Positions 24,868 through 31,469 of a stretch of DNA of 31,469 nt are shown here, piece by piece. The notes under the pieces are model-generated. The model saw only the letters and a list, made by a program, of their open reading frames with translations. It made no database searches and was not told where the DNA came from. The stretch comes from Acidobacteria bacterium UBA2990 (lineage in GTDB: Bacteria; Acidobacteriota; Vicinamibacteria; Vicinamibacterales; UBA8438): the NCBI GenBank assembly GCA_002347025.1, contig DEAE01000014.1, forward strand, positions 140,502 to 171,970. Direction: 5' to 3'. The translations under genes were made by a program, and so were the position numbers. Position 1 is the stretch's first letter. Each line of letters begins with the position of its first letter.

Positions 24868-25014
24868 TTGACTGAGCTTCGAGAGGGAAAGCCTAAAGAA
24901 ACACCGGCGGGCTGGTATACCTTAATCTTGGGAAATATTCTGGCGATGATTGGGTTACTCCTCTTTGGCGGTGTTGGTTGTTCAAAGGAGTCTATGGAGA
25001 ACTACAATTTTTGA
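24868..25014 (+). CDS. Possible small single-span membrane protein
   Basis: A 48-residue open frame starting at TTG 24868. It reads LRECharged-like at first (TELREGKPKETPAG), then one hydrophobic span (WYTLILGNILAMIGLLLFGG) and a short polar tail ending SMENYNF. The composition is that of a real small membrane protein with a positively charged cytosolic start. The frame is open further upstream to a stop at 24814-24816, but contains no better start; GGAGG at 24849-24853 is 14 bases from the TTG, too far to be convincing. It may be a decayed remnant rather than a working gene. Confidence 0.3.
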   Translation: MTELREGKPKETPAGWYTLILGNILAMIGLLLFGGVGCSKESMENYNF

Positions 25015-25041
25015 AGTTATCGGGTATTAAGGGGAGATGTT

Positions 25042-26880
25042 ATGGGGAAACTGGGGGTAGGCCGTTGCCCGGCAAGAGCCTCGGGTGAGCGCAAAAACTA
25101 CAAATTACTTGGGAAGTGGCGGTCTTATGTGTGTGTTGCCATTCCGCCGTGCTTAGCAATCATTTTGACGGCGGATCCAGTGACCTCGCAGGAGCAGAGT
25201 GCTTCCGGATTTGTTCCAGTGACGGCTGCCATGTTGCAGGAACCTGCTCCGGGGGACTGGTTGATGTGGCGCAGGACTTTGGACAGCTGGGGCTATAGTC
25301 CACTAGACCAAGTGACCAGGGAGAACGTGAGTGAACTGAGGCTTGTTTGGTCGCGCGGTCTAGCGCCTGGGCGCCAGGAGGGTACTCCGCTGGCCTACGA
25401 CGGTGTTCTTTATATGCCGCAGGCGAGCGATGTGATTCAGGCGATTGACGCGGTGACTGGTGATTTAATATGGGAGCATCGCCGTGACTTGCCGGATGAT
25501 GTTTACGACTACGTGGGCGGTAACGCTCGAAATAACCGGAATATTGCGATTTTTGACCGCTTCATTATCAACACCAGCGATGACAATTATGTCTTCGGAC
25601 TTGATGCAACGACAGGCCGGATTGCTTGGGAAACGAAGATATTCGATTATCAGGTGATGCCAGTTGGACACAGCTCTGGTCCGATCATTGCCGACGGCAA
25701 GGTGATCTCCGGGAGAAGCTGTCGGCCGAGTGGTGGACCAGAGTCCTGCGTTATCACAGCCCACGATGCGCTTACTGGACAGGAATTGTGGCGACGACGA
25801 ACGATACCAGCTCCTGGCGAACCGGGTGACGAGACTTGGGGAGGAGTGCCGTTCGAGCAGAGGGTCCATGTCGGCACTTGGATGCCTCCGAGTTACGATC
25901 CCGAGCTCCGGCTGATCTACATTGGGACATCCGTTACGTCCCCGGCTCCGAAGTTCATGCTCGGAGGTGTAGAGAACACGCACCTGTATCACAACTCGAC
26001 TCTTGCCCTCGATATTGATACAGGAGAGATCCGTTGGTATTACCAGCATCTCAATGACCACTGGGATCTCGACCATCCCTTTGAGCGGTTGCTCCTTGAC
26101 ACGGTTGTAGCTCCGAGTCCCGATGCCGTGAGCTGGATTAATCCCCGGCTGAAGCCAGGCGAGGTTCGCAAAGTGATGACTGGTATCCCGGGCAAGACCG
26201 GTGTGGTGTATACCTTGGATCGTGAAACGGGAGAGTTTCTTTGGGCTACACCGACTATTGCCCAAAATGTCATTACTAGCATCGATGGGGCTACCGGTGC
26301 GGTTACGGAGAACTCGGAGGTTGTCTTTGGCGCTTTGGGCCAGCAGGTGCTGGCTTGTCCCAATATGCACGGAGGAAAGGATTGGGAGGCAGGTGCCTAC
26401 AGTCCGCTAACCAACACGATGTACTTTCCGTTGCGCAATATGTGTCAACGGCTCCTGGCTACCACAGCTCCGGATGCTTCACATAGAATCTACGCCTTGG
26501 CCGTACGACACGAGCTGGCACCGGGCACAGAGCAGCTTGGGACTGTGTATGCCGTATCTGCCGAGACAGGGGAGACAACATGGTTGCATCAGCAACGGGC
26601 CGCGACGTTGTCGCTGGTGGCAACTGGTGGAGGACTGGTTTTTGGTGGCGATGCGAATGGGCGATTCAGGGCTTTTGACCACGAGACTGGTGAAGTGTTA
26701 TGGGAGATTAACATCGGTTCGCCTGTGAGCGGGTTTCCGATTAGTTATGCGGTTGATGGACGTCAGTATGTGGCTGTTAGCACTGGACCTGCAGCCACGA
26801 CGTCAAGCTTTATGCGGCTGACGCCAGAGCTGCGTCCGAGTAATGGGAACAATCTTTTTATCTTTGCATTGCCTGAGTGA
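25042..26880 (+). CDS. Exported PQQ-dependent dehydrogenase-like beta-propeller
   Basis: A 612-residue protein of the PQQ alcohol/methanol dehydrogenase propeller family. It has a long N-terminus with a hydrophobic segment (YVCVAIPPCLAIILTA). Tryptophan-docking repeats such as AIDAVTGDLIWEH, GLDATTGRIAWET, AHDALTGQELWRR and AFDHETGEVLWEI mark the blades. NDHWDLDHPFERLLLD carries Asp342-x-Asp344 at the position of the catalytic Asp and of the extra Asp of lanthanide enzymes. However, the usual metal-ligand Glu (SGAE) reads SGRS, the Asn (TGNP) reads TSVTSP, and the vicinal Cys pair is absent. Cofactor binding is thus unproven. GGGGAG lies five bases before the ATG. It is followed 16 bases later by the FG-GAP gene, likely one operon. 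Confidence 0.87.
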   Translation: MGKLGVGRCPARASGERKNYKLLGKWRSYVCVAIPPCLAIILTADPVTSQEQSASGFVPVTAAMLQEPAPGDWLMWRRTLDSWGYSPLDQVTRENVSELRLVWSRGLAPGRQEGTPLAYDGVLYMPQASDVIQAIDAVTGDLIWEHRRDLPDDVYDYVGGNARNNRNIAIFDRFIINTSDDNYVFGLDATTGRIAWETKIFDYQVMPVGHSSGPIIADGKVISGRSCRPSGGPESCVITAHDALTGQELWRRRTIPAPGEPGDETWGGVPFEQRVHVGTWMPPSYDPELRLIYIGTSVTSPAPKFMLGGVENTHLYHNSTLALDIDTGEIRWYYQHLNDHWDLDHPFERLLLDTVVAPSPDAVSWINPRLKPGEVRKVMTGIPGKTGVVYTLDRETGEFLWATPTIAQNVITSIDGATGAVTENSEVVFGALGQQVLACPNMHGGKDWEAGAYSPLTNTMYFPLRNMCQRLLATTAPDASHRIYALAVRHELAPGTEQLGTVYAVSAETGETTWLHQQRAATLSLVATGGGLVFGGDANGRFRAFDHETGEVLWEINIGSPVSGFPISYAVDGRQYVAVSTGPAATTSSFMRLTPELRPSNGNNLFIFALPE

Positions 26881-26896
26881 GTTGGAAGGCACCATT

Positions 26897-28354
26897 TTGG
26901 AGCCTGTTGGTAAATCATTGGTGAAATTCATGAAGAACGCTATATCGGTGACGTTGTGTCTGGCACTGTTGGGGCTTCAGACGGCTCATGCTCAGAGGAC
27001 GGTGGGCGATACCCTGACAGCGGCAAGGGCTACAGATGGCGACTACATCAGTTGGCGTGAGCACATTATCGATGACCCCGTCTCAGCTGGGTTCGGATTG
27101 AGTGGTAGCGATGGCTTGGTTATGGCCGACATTGATGCTGATGGTTATGACGACATCGTCTCTGTCCATGAGTCAGATAGCGAGTACGACTCCAGTGTGC
27201 CGGATCCAGACTACATACCGGAGGTCGACGGGCATGTGCGCATTGCCTTTGGTTCTGCAGATCCTGACAAATGGACAAATATCACCATCGCTGAAGGGGC
27301 CGATGCTCCAGCTCCGGAGGATGCTGCGATTGCTGACGTGAACGGGGATGGGCACCTTGACGTGATGGTTGCTGCAGAGTTGTCCCATCTTATCTACCTG
27401 CAGAATCCAGGGACAGAGGCCAGAACCGCGATGTGGCCTCGTTTGATCCTACCCATGACCGAGAATAGAGGCTCCTATATTCGTGTGTTTCTAGCAGATT
27501 TTGATGGCGATGGCGTTCCGGAGGTTGCTGCCCCCAACAAAGGTGCCCAGCGCCCAGCGCCGGAAGATTTTGCCAGGTCAATGCCAGTGTCTATTTATCA
27601 GGTGACGGGTGACCCGCTGATCGGAAGTAATTGGCGGGAAACGCAACTTGGATATTACAGCGTGCCTCAAAACGCCGAGCCTGTAGATTTAGATGGGGAC
27701 GGGGATTTTGACATCGTCGTAGGGTCACGGGGAGAAAACCGATTGGTGTTCTTTGAAAATAGAGGGAATGGAAGCCTAGATTTCCGGGAGCATGCGATAG
27801 GTATCTACGGTGCCAGAGCGGCTGGATTTAACCTCGAATATGCCGATCTAAATCAGGATGGGCGGCTGGACATCATTGGTGCTACCTCGGGAGGGCTCTC
27901 TTGGCTTGAGCAGCCGGAGCGGATCGATGATGCCTGGAATGCTCACCCCATTGGAACGTTTTTGCCAGACAGCATCACAGGATTGGAGATGGCGGACATC
28001 AATGGGGATGGCAACTTGGACGTCATCGCGGGGAGTTACAGTCGGGGACCGCGAGAGGGTGACGGAGACGTTAACAAGGATGACCCTTTGGGACGTATTG
28101 GTTGGTTTGAACATCCGGGCGCGGCAACTGGGGTCTGGGTGAGGCATGACATCTCCCGGCGTAAGCGGGGTATGTACGATAAATTCATAGCTCGTGATGT
28201 GGACGGGGATGGGGATCTCGATTTCTTGGGGACTCGTGGTAACAGTGCGGCATATGATGGAGTTTTCTGGTTGGAGCAGGTGCGTTCCTCTGTTCCGCTC
28301 CCCGCGTTTCAGCGTGCGCGAGCTGATGACAGTCCCGAAATGCCCCTTCCCTAG
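26897..28354 (+). CDS. Secreted FG-GAP/VCBS seven-repeat propeller
   Basis: A 485-residue exported protein with a signal peptide ending LCLALLGLQTAHAQ. Seven calcium-type motifs are visible in order: DIDADGYDD, DVNGDGHLD, DFDGDGVPE, DLDGDGDFD, DLNQDGRLD, DINGDGNLD and DVDGDGDLD. These are the signature of FG-GAP/VCBS repeats and fit a seven-bladed, integrin-like propeller. The repeats often end with a WLEQP/WFEHPG strand. The start is uncertain: TTG 26897 has GGAAGG seven bases upstream, while ATG 26930 gives a more compact signal peptide but no ribosome site. It lies 16 bases after the PQQ-dehydrogenase-like gene and is probably co-transcribed. The likely role is binding of a ligand or protein partner in the periplasm or on the surface. 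Confidence 0.88.
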   Translation: MEPVGKSLVKFMKNAISVTLCLALLGLQTAHAQRTVGDTLTAARATDGDYISWREHIIDDPVSAGFGLSGSDGLVMADIDADGYDDIVSVHESDSEYDSSVPDPDYIPEVDGHVRIAFGSADPDKWTNITIAEGADAPAPEDAAIADVNGDGHLDVMVAAELSHLIYLQNPGTEARTAMWPRLILPMTENRGSYIRVFLADFDGDGVPEVAAPNKGAQRPAPEDFARSMPVSIYQVTGDPLIGSNWRETQLGYYSVPQNAEPVDLDGDGDFDIVVGSRGENRLVFFENRGNGSLDFREHAIGIYGARAAGFNLEYADLNQDGRLDIIGATSGGLSWLEQPERIDDAWNAHPIGTFLPDSITGLEMADINGDGNLDVIAGSYSRGPREGDGDVNKDDPLGRIGWFEHPGAATGVWVRHDISRRKRGMYDKFIARDVDGDGDLDFLGTRGNSAAYDGVFWLEQVRSSVPLPAFQRARADDSPEMPLP

Positions 28355-28509
28355 GGTATCGAATGCTTGGGGGGACTGTTATTAGGACTGTAGGCGAGTG
28401 GGCTGAGGTCGTCGCTACCTGGTGGGTGGCTATACAGTTGTTGCTGTGTCTAGATCGTTCCAAGTGTGAGAAGCTTGCCTAGCATGTCCAAGGTCTCGTG
28501 TTCAGGGTA

Positions 28510-29166
28510 CTATAAGGACATCCGCTGGTAGTAGTGGCCGATCAAGAATTTGTTTCCCCGGCTGAGACTGGTCAAGTCATGGCTGGGGTTGTAAGAATCA
28601 GCCGACAAAATCCTGAAGTCAAAACTTACCCTTGTTTTTCCTGTTGTGTTGGGCAAGTTGCCATGGAGGCACTGGTTGCCATTAAATCTTACGATCTGTC
28701 CTGGGGTCATCGTGAAGTGGCGAAAATCTAACGTGCCTGGTTCCCTCTCGGCGATTGTTGCGTTGCTCTCGAACATTGGGGTTATGGCGACGATGAAATT
28801 CACTTCGCCCGGAGGGTGGTGGTAGTCACTGTCCTTATGCCAACCTCCTACGGCTACGTTTCCGGGAAGGTGGACTCTAAACGACGGCCATGTCTGATAA
28901 ATGATTTCGCCCGTGTTCCCTGAGATAGGCGCAATGCATTCTCTAATAAAACGAACGTAAGTGTTGGTAAAATCTTTCCATCCAGACCGCATTCTGTCGT
29001 AGAAAAGTTTGTGAAAGATGGTGTCGCTGTCATTCCCTGGTGTTGAAAAAAACGAATATTCTGCATTAGGTAATTCATGCAAAAGCTGCAGATCATGTGC
29101 AAACAGTTCTTGTATTAAGGTGACAAAGGGATACTTAGTGACATCGTAATCAAAGTATTCTTCCAT
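28510..29166 (-). CDS. Fe(II)/2-oxoglutarate oxygenase-like protein (StrG-like)
   Basis: A 218-residue cytosolic protein. The iron facial triad is visible: WHKDSDY (His110, Asp112) and CLHGN (His168), followed by TRVSFDFR with Arg179 as the likely 2-oxoglutarate anchor. FRVHLPGNVAVGGWHKDSDY and GEVNFIVAITPMF in the jelly-roll core resemble streptomycin-biosynthesis StrG and related sugar-cluster proteins. The start overlaps the upstream SDR gene by 17 bases, pointing to a coupled operon. It probably hydroxylates or otherwise oxidises a sugar or sugar-derived molecule. The superfamily call is firm; the StrG comparison is from memory. Confidence 0.8.
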   Translation of the reverse strand: MEEYFDYDVTKYPFVTLIQELFAHDLQLLHELPNAEYSFFSTPGNDSDTIFHKLFYDRMRSGWKDFTNTYVRFIRECIAPISGNTGEIIYQTWPSFRVHLPGNVAVGGWHKDSDYHHPPGEVNFIVAITPMFESNATIAEREPGTLDFRHFTMTPGQIVRFNGNQCLHGNLPNTTGKTRVSFDFRILSADSYNPSHDLTSLSRGNKFLIGHYYQRMSL

Positions 29167-29992
29167 GTAGCTGCTCTATCTCTTGTGCCACAGATGAGAC
29201 TCCGTCCGGCAGGCTGATGGCCGGCTGCCAGAATTTCAGGATATCTCGTTTCGGCTCAACATCGACCGAGTTTTGTAAGGCATCACTAGCTTCTCCGATT
29301 TCAACGGGTACGTTGCTGTAGAGCTTGGATACTATGGTTGCGATGCTGCTTATTGCCGTCCATTCGAAACTGGTAACATCGTATGACACACCTTCATGGG
29401 TTTGGCTGTCCTGGCTGATCAGGTGCAAGCATCGCGAACAATCTGTGGCGTGCAAAAATTGCCTAGTTTCTCGGCCATCCGTTCGCATGGATATCTTTTG
29501 CTTGTTTATTGCGGATAACACGAAATCGGTAATTACGTGGGCCCTGCTGAGGTCTCTCTCGGGCCCATAGACATTCCAAAGCCTTACAACTGTCCCATTA
29601 AGTGACATTGTGGCGTGTTCTCCAACCGCCTTTAGGGCCCCATAAGTTGACTGCGTCATGTCGGCCATTTGACTTGAGGTGAACAAGAATGGTTTGCCAT
29701 GCTGTTCTAACATGTCAAAAGTACTTGTCATTAGGCGTAGGTTGTTCATGACAAACCACTGCTCACTCTGGTTTGCCTGCAGGTAACGAGAACCGCCCAC
29801 ATCGTAAGCGAGAAAATAGATATAGCTGGCTCTCTCGAAAGCGCGTTCGAGGTGTAGGTTGTTCTGGAGTCTTAAATCCTGATCTGGCGAGTCACGGATA
29901 TCGAAGGTCTCGACAGTCTCCCCTTGAGTAGTTAGATATTGGACGAGGACATGACCTATTTGGCCCGCTGAACCCAACACAAGGTGAGTCAT
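29150..29992 (-). CDS. NAD-dependent sugar epimerase/dehydratase (extended SDR)
   Basis: A 280-residue extended SDR. The Rossmann motif GSAGQIG (residues 7-13) opens the protein. The catalytic residues are Ser106/107 (FTSSQMA) and Tyr117-x3-Lys121 (YGALK). VVRLWNVYGPERD is the substrate-domain segment typical of nucleotide-sugar epimerases and dehydratases, and RQFLHATDCSRCLHLI matches the later 'FxHVxDxA' block. Its ATG overlaps the stop of the upstream small ORF as ATGA, and its 3' end overlaps the oxygenase gene by 17 bases. It likely modifies an NDP-sugar; the exact reaction is not clear. Confidence 0.88.
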   Translation of the reverse strand: MTHLVLGSAGQIGHVLVQYLTTQGETVETFDIRDSPDQDLRLQNNLHLERAFERASYIYFLAYDVGGSRYLQANQSEQWFVMNNLRLMTSTFDMLEQHGKPFLFTSSQMADMTQSTYGALKAVGEHATMSLNGTVVRLWNVYGPERDLSRAHVITDFVLSAINKQKISMRTDGRETRQFLHATDCSRCLHLISQDSQTHEGVSYDVTSFEWTAISSIATIVSKLYSNVPVEIGEASDALQNSVDVEPKRDILKFWQPAISLPDGVSSVAQEIEQLHGRIL

Positions 29993-30234
29993 GGGGCTGA
30001 TACTCCTTCAGCGACCAGCTTTTCAAGAGACCTCGTGTTTTGTGTTAGCCGAAGCGACATCGGGTTAAGGTTCGATACTGGTGTGTTTGGCGCTATGATA
30101 GCCCACTGGGGCAATCTAGGGTCATTGCTAGTGTGGAAATGGTAGCTGTCTCCAATAAATTGGTGTTTTTTTCGTGGCACAATGATGGCTGCGGCGTGGG
30201 TTATTGAAAGCGATCTCTCTTTGAATTCAAGCAT
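29989..30234 (-). CDS. Small unknown protein coupled to the SDR gene
   Basis: An 81-residue frame whose TGA stop (29991-29989) overlaps the SDR ATG (29992-29990) as ATGA, the usual sign of translational coupling. It has no signal peptide or membrane span and reads like the end or a fragment of a cytosolic enzyme (IIVPRKKHQFIGDSYHFH, then PQWAIIAPNTPVSN). I do not recognise the family. It may be a complete small protein, or the surviving C-terminal part of a larger sugar-cluster gene truncated upstream. Like its two neighbours it appears richer in A/T than the rest of the window. Confidence 0.5.
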   Translation of the reverse strand: MLEFKERSLSITHAAAIIVPRKKHQFIGDSYHFHTSNDPRLPQWAIIAPNTPVSNLNPMSLRLTQNTRSLEKLVAEGVSAP

Positions 30235-30481
30235 TTATAGCAATCCTACCGGTTGATGGGCGAGGGTTCAATTGGCCTGGTTAGGCTCTAGAGGTCTTGG
30301 TTCGTTATTGCGATTGAAGACTATTAACTGCCTCCGCTTCTTGACAACGTCAATTGGTCAGGGAGATGATCAATATAGACTGAAAATCAACGTTAGGGGT
30401 TTTTGAGTGCTTGGGCGGATTTCGACCCCTATTTTTCATTGAGGCATGAGGGCTGAGATTCTCGACCTGGGAGGTCTTTTG
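30235..30481. promoter_or_regulatory. Divergent regulatory region upstream of the stand-alone LQGVW gene
   Basis: The 247 bases contain a palindrome TTGAC-AAC-GTCAA (30341-30353), a possible -10 TATAGA (30374-30379) without a well-spaced -35, and a leader hairpin: TAGGGGT (30394-30400) pairing with ACCCCTA (30425-30431) around a 24-base loop, followed at once by five T residues. The last could be an attenuator. TGGGAGG (30468-30474) is the ribosome site for ATG 30482. These are pattern matches only. Confidence 0.4.
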
Positions 30482-31468
30482 ATGAGCAATGAACATTCGA
30501 TGATTAAGTCATTGATTTGGGTGGTTGTGAGCGTCATGGCCGTGCCGGCATTAGTGATGGCACAAGGCAGTCCGCAGACCGCCTGGGGCGCGCCAGACCT
30601 GCAAGGTGTCTGGGATTTCCGGACGATTACGCCGCTAGAGCGACCTGAAGATCTTGGTGACAAGGCGTTTTTGACGGCTGAAGAGGCTGCGAATCAGGAG
30701 CAGGAAGTCGTCGATCGTAACGCAGAACTCCTAGTTCAGGATGCTAGGCGGACTGAGGCGGGTGGAAATGTCGGAGGCTACAACAATTTCTGGATGGATC
30801 GTGGCACGACCACCGTTGGGGATCGGCGCACATCGTTGATTATCGATCCTGCCAACGGGCGGATTCCGCCGGTGACGGAGCCGGGTGAAGCGCGGAGAAC
30901 TCGGGTCGGTTCGTTTAACGTTGAGATTCCAGAGTCCTACACGGACCTGAGTAATGCGGACCGTTGCATCATGGGGTTTAATGCGGGACCGCCGATTACC
31001 CCGGGTGGCTACAACCAGAACATGCAGCTCTTTCAGACTCCTGATCATGTCGTGTTGGTGACCGAAATGGTGCACACGACCCGGGTGATTCCACTGGATG
31101 GCCGGCCTGGGCTGGATGACTCTGTGCGGCAGTGGTCGGGCGATTCGCGAGGGCACTGGGAAGGTGACACCCTGGTTGTGGAGACGGTGAATTTCCAGGA
31201 CCATGATGCTTACAGTACGTGGCGGGGGTCCAGCGAGGACATGAAGCTGGAGGAGCGGTTTACGCGTCTCGATGCAGATACGCTGGTCTATGAGTTCACC
31301 GTGACTGATCCAGCGACCTGGACTAGTTCGTGGACAGCGCAGCACCAGATGCAGCGCAATGATCTGCCGATGTTCGAGTATGCCTGCCACGAGGGGAATT
31401 ACTCGATGGACGCTATGCTTGGGGGGGCGAGAGCTCTCGAGCGCGAGGCTGCGGCTGGGGGACAGTAA
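30482..31468 (+). CDS. Secreted stand-alone LQGVW-family protein
   Basis: A 328-residue exported protein with a signal peptide (LIWVVVSVMAVPALVMAQG). The mature domain begins TAWGAPDLQGVWDFRTITPL and closely follows the C-terminal domain of the SoxD fusion at 15703-17145: FLTAEEAA, RTSLIIDPANGRIP, DRCIMG, VRQWSGDSRGHWEGDTLVVE, STWRG, EERFTR and FEYACHEGNYSM. Two Cys (in DRC and YACHEGNYS) and the His after the second are conserved between the two copies. ATG 30482 is preferred over ATG 30446 because TGGGAGG is seven bases upstream. The family is frequent in marine Acidobacteriota as unannotated secreted proteins; no activity is known to me. The stop is at the right edge, so downstream context is missing. 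Confidence 0.88.
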   Translation: MSNEHSMIKSLIWVVVSVMAVPALVMAQGSPQTAWGAPDLQGVWDFRTITPLERPEDLGDKAFLTAEEAANQEQEVVDRNAELLVQDARRTEAGGNVGGYNNFWMDRGTTTVGDRRTSLIIDPANGRIPPVTEPGEARRTRVGSFNVEIPESYTDLSNADRCIMGFNAGPPITPGGYNQNMQLFQTPDHVVLVTEMVHTTRVIPLDGRPGLDDSVRQWSGDSRGHWEGDTLVVETVNFQDHDAYSTWRGSSEDMKLEERFTRLDADTLVYEFTVTDPATWTSSWTAQHQMQRNDLPMFEYACHEGNYSMDAMLGGARALEREAAAGGQ

Positions 31469-31469
31469 G

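Noticed and set aside
25465..26370. 301-residue open frame antisense to the PQQ-dehydrogenase-like gene
   Set aside because: It lies wholly inside a strongly supported gene, has no recognisable domain or ribosome site, and its composition is that of a reverse-strand shadow.
25042..26880. Lanthanide-dependent alcohol dehydrogenase as a firm call
   Set aside because: The Asp-x-Asp pattern fits, but the other usual metal ligands (Glu and Asn) are not conserved, so the metal and even PQQ use remain open.
30731..31390. 219-residue antisense open frame in the last gene
   Set aside because: It is a shadow of the LQGVW-family gene, which has a signal peptide, ribosome site and a homologous copy in the window.
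1..31469. tRNA, rRNA, CRISPR arrays, insertion sequences or phage genes
   Set aside because: Reading the gene-free stretches showed no cloverleaf, regularly spaced repeats, transposase or integrase motifs.

Overview
The window looks like part of a chromosome from a marine Acidobacteriota-type bacterium (Vicinamibacterales-like). This is an inference from gene content, not a measured placement. It rests on two copies of a secreted 'LQGVW...TITPLERP' family, a cytochrome c/copper-monooxygenase fusion, exported PQQ and FG-GAP propellers, an Abhydrolase_10 protein, P1 peptidase, DinB and PopT (DUF368). Base composition is moderately GC-rich. Most starts have a GGAG-type Shine-Dalgarno. I saw no tRNA, rRNA, CRISPR array, IS element or phage gene.

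Layout. 1-2424 (-): an exported Abhydrolase_10 protein whose stop overlaps the start of a SAM methyltransferase that runs off the left edge. 2641-3585 (+): a tandem-duplicated cupin. 3696-4280 (-): an exported DinB-like protein. 4515-5600 (+): a glycosyltransferase-like protein. 5759-6943 (+): an exported P1 (DmpA-type) peptidase. 7246-7452 (+): a cold-shock protein. 7711-8040 (-): a YtxJ/BrxC-type bacilliredoxin. 8342-9670 (+): a cytochrome c/copper type II monooxygenase-like fusion, closed by a strong terminator. 9756-10898 (+): a secreted protein with two DUF2911-like repeats. 11181-12224 (+): the polyprenyl-phosphate translocase PopT. 12312-12998 (-): an ICMT/PEMT-like membrane methyltransferase. 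13370-14038 (+): an Asp/Glu racemase-fold protein lacking its first cysteine. 14475-17145 (+): soxC overlapping a soxD-like cytochrome that is fused to the LQGVW domain. 17293-21366 (-): a run made of a Tat-exported linalool dehydratase-isomerase (Ldi) family protein, CvpA and an exported dihydropyrimidinase-like hydrolase. 21592-24744 (+): an orphan RND permease. 25042-28354 (+): an exported PQQ-dehydrogenase-like propeller with a seven-repeat FG-GAP propeller. 28510-30234 (-): a coupled sugar-modification cluster (2OG oxygenase, SDR epimerase, small unknown ORF). 30482-31468 (+): the stand-alone LQGVW protein.

The common theme is the periplasm. More than half of the products have signal peptides or Tat motifs, and many are redox proteins. 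The most interesting items are the SoxD fusion, which links the uncharacterised LQGVW family to sulfur oxidation or periplasmic electron transfer; the Ldi-family protein, which keeps the paired cysteines but appears to lack a catalytic histidine; the racemase without its first cysteine; and the divergent PQQ propeller paired with an FG-GAP propeller. Two leader hairpins, upstream of soxC and of the stand-alone LQGVW gene, could be regulatory.
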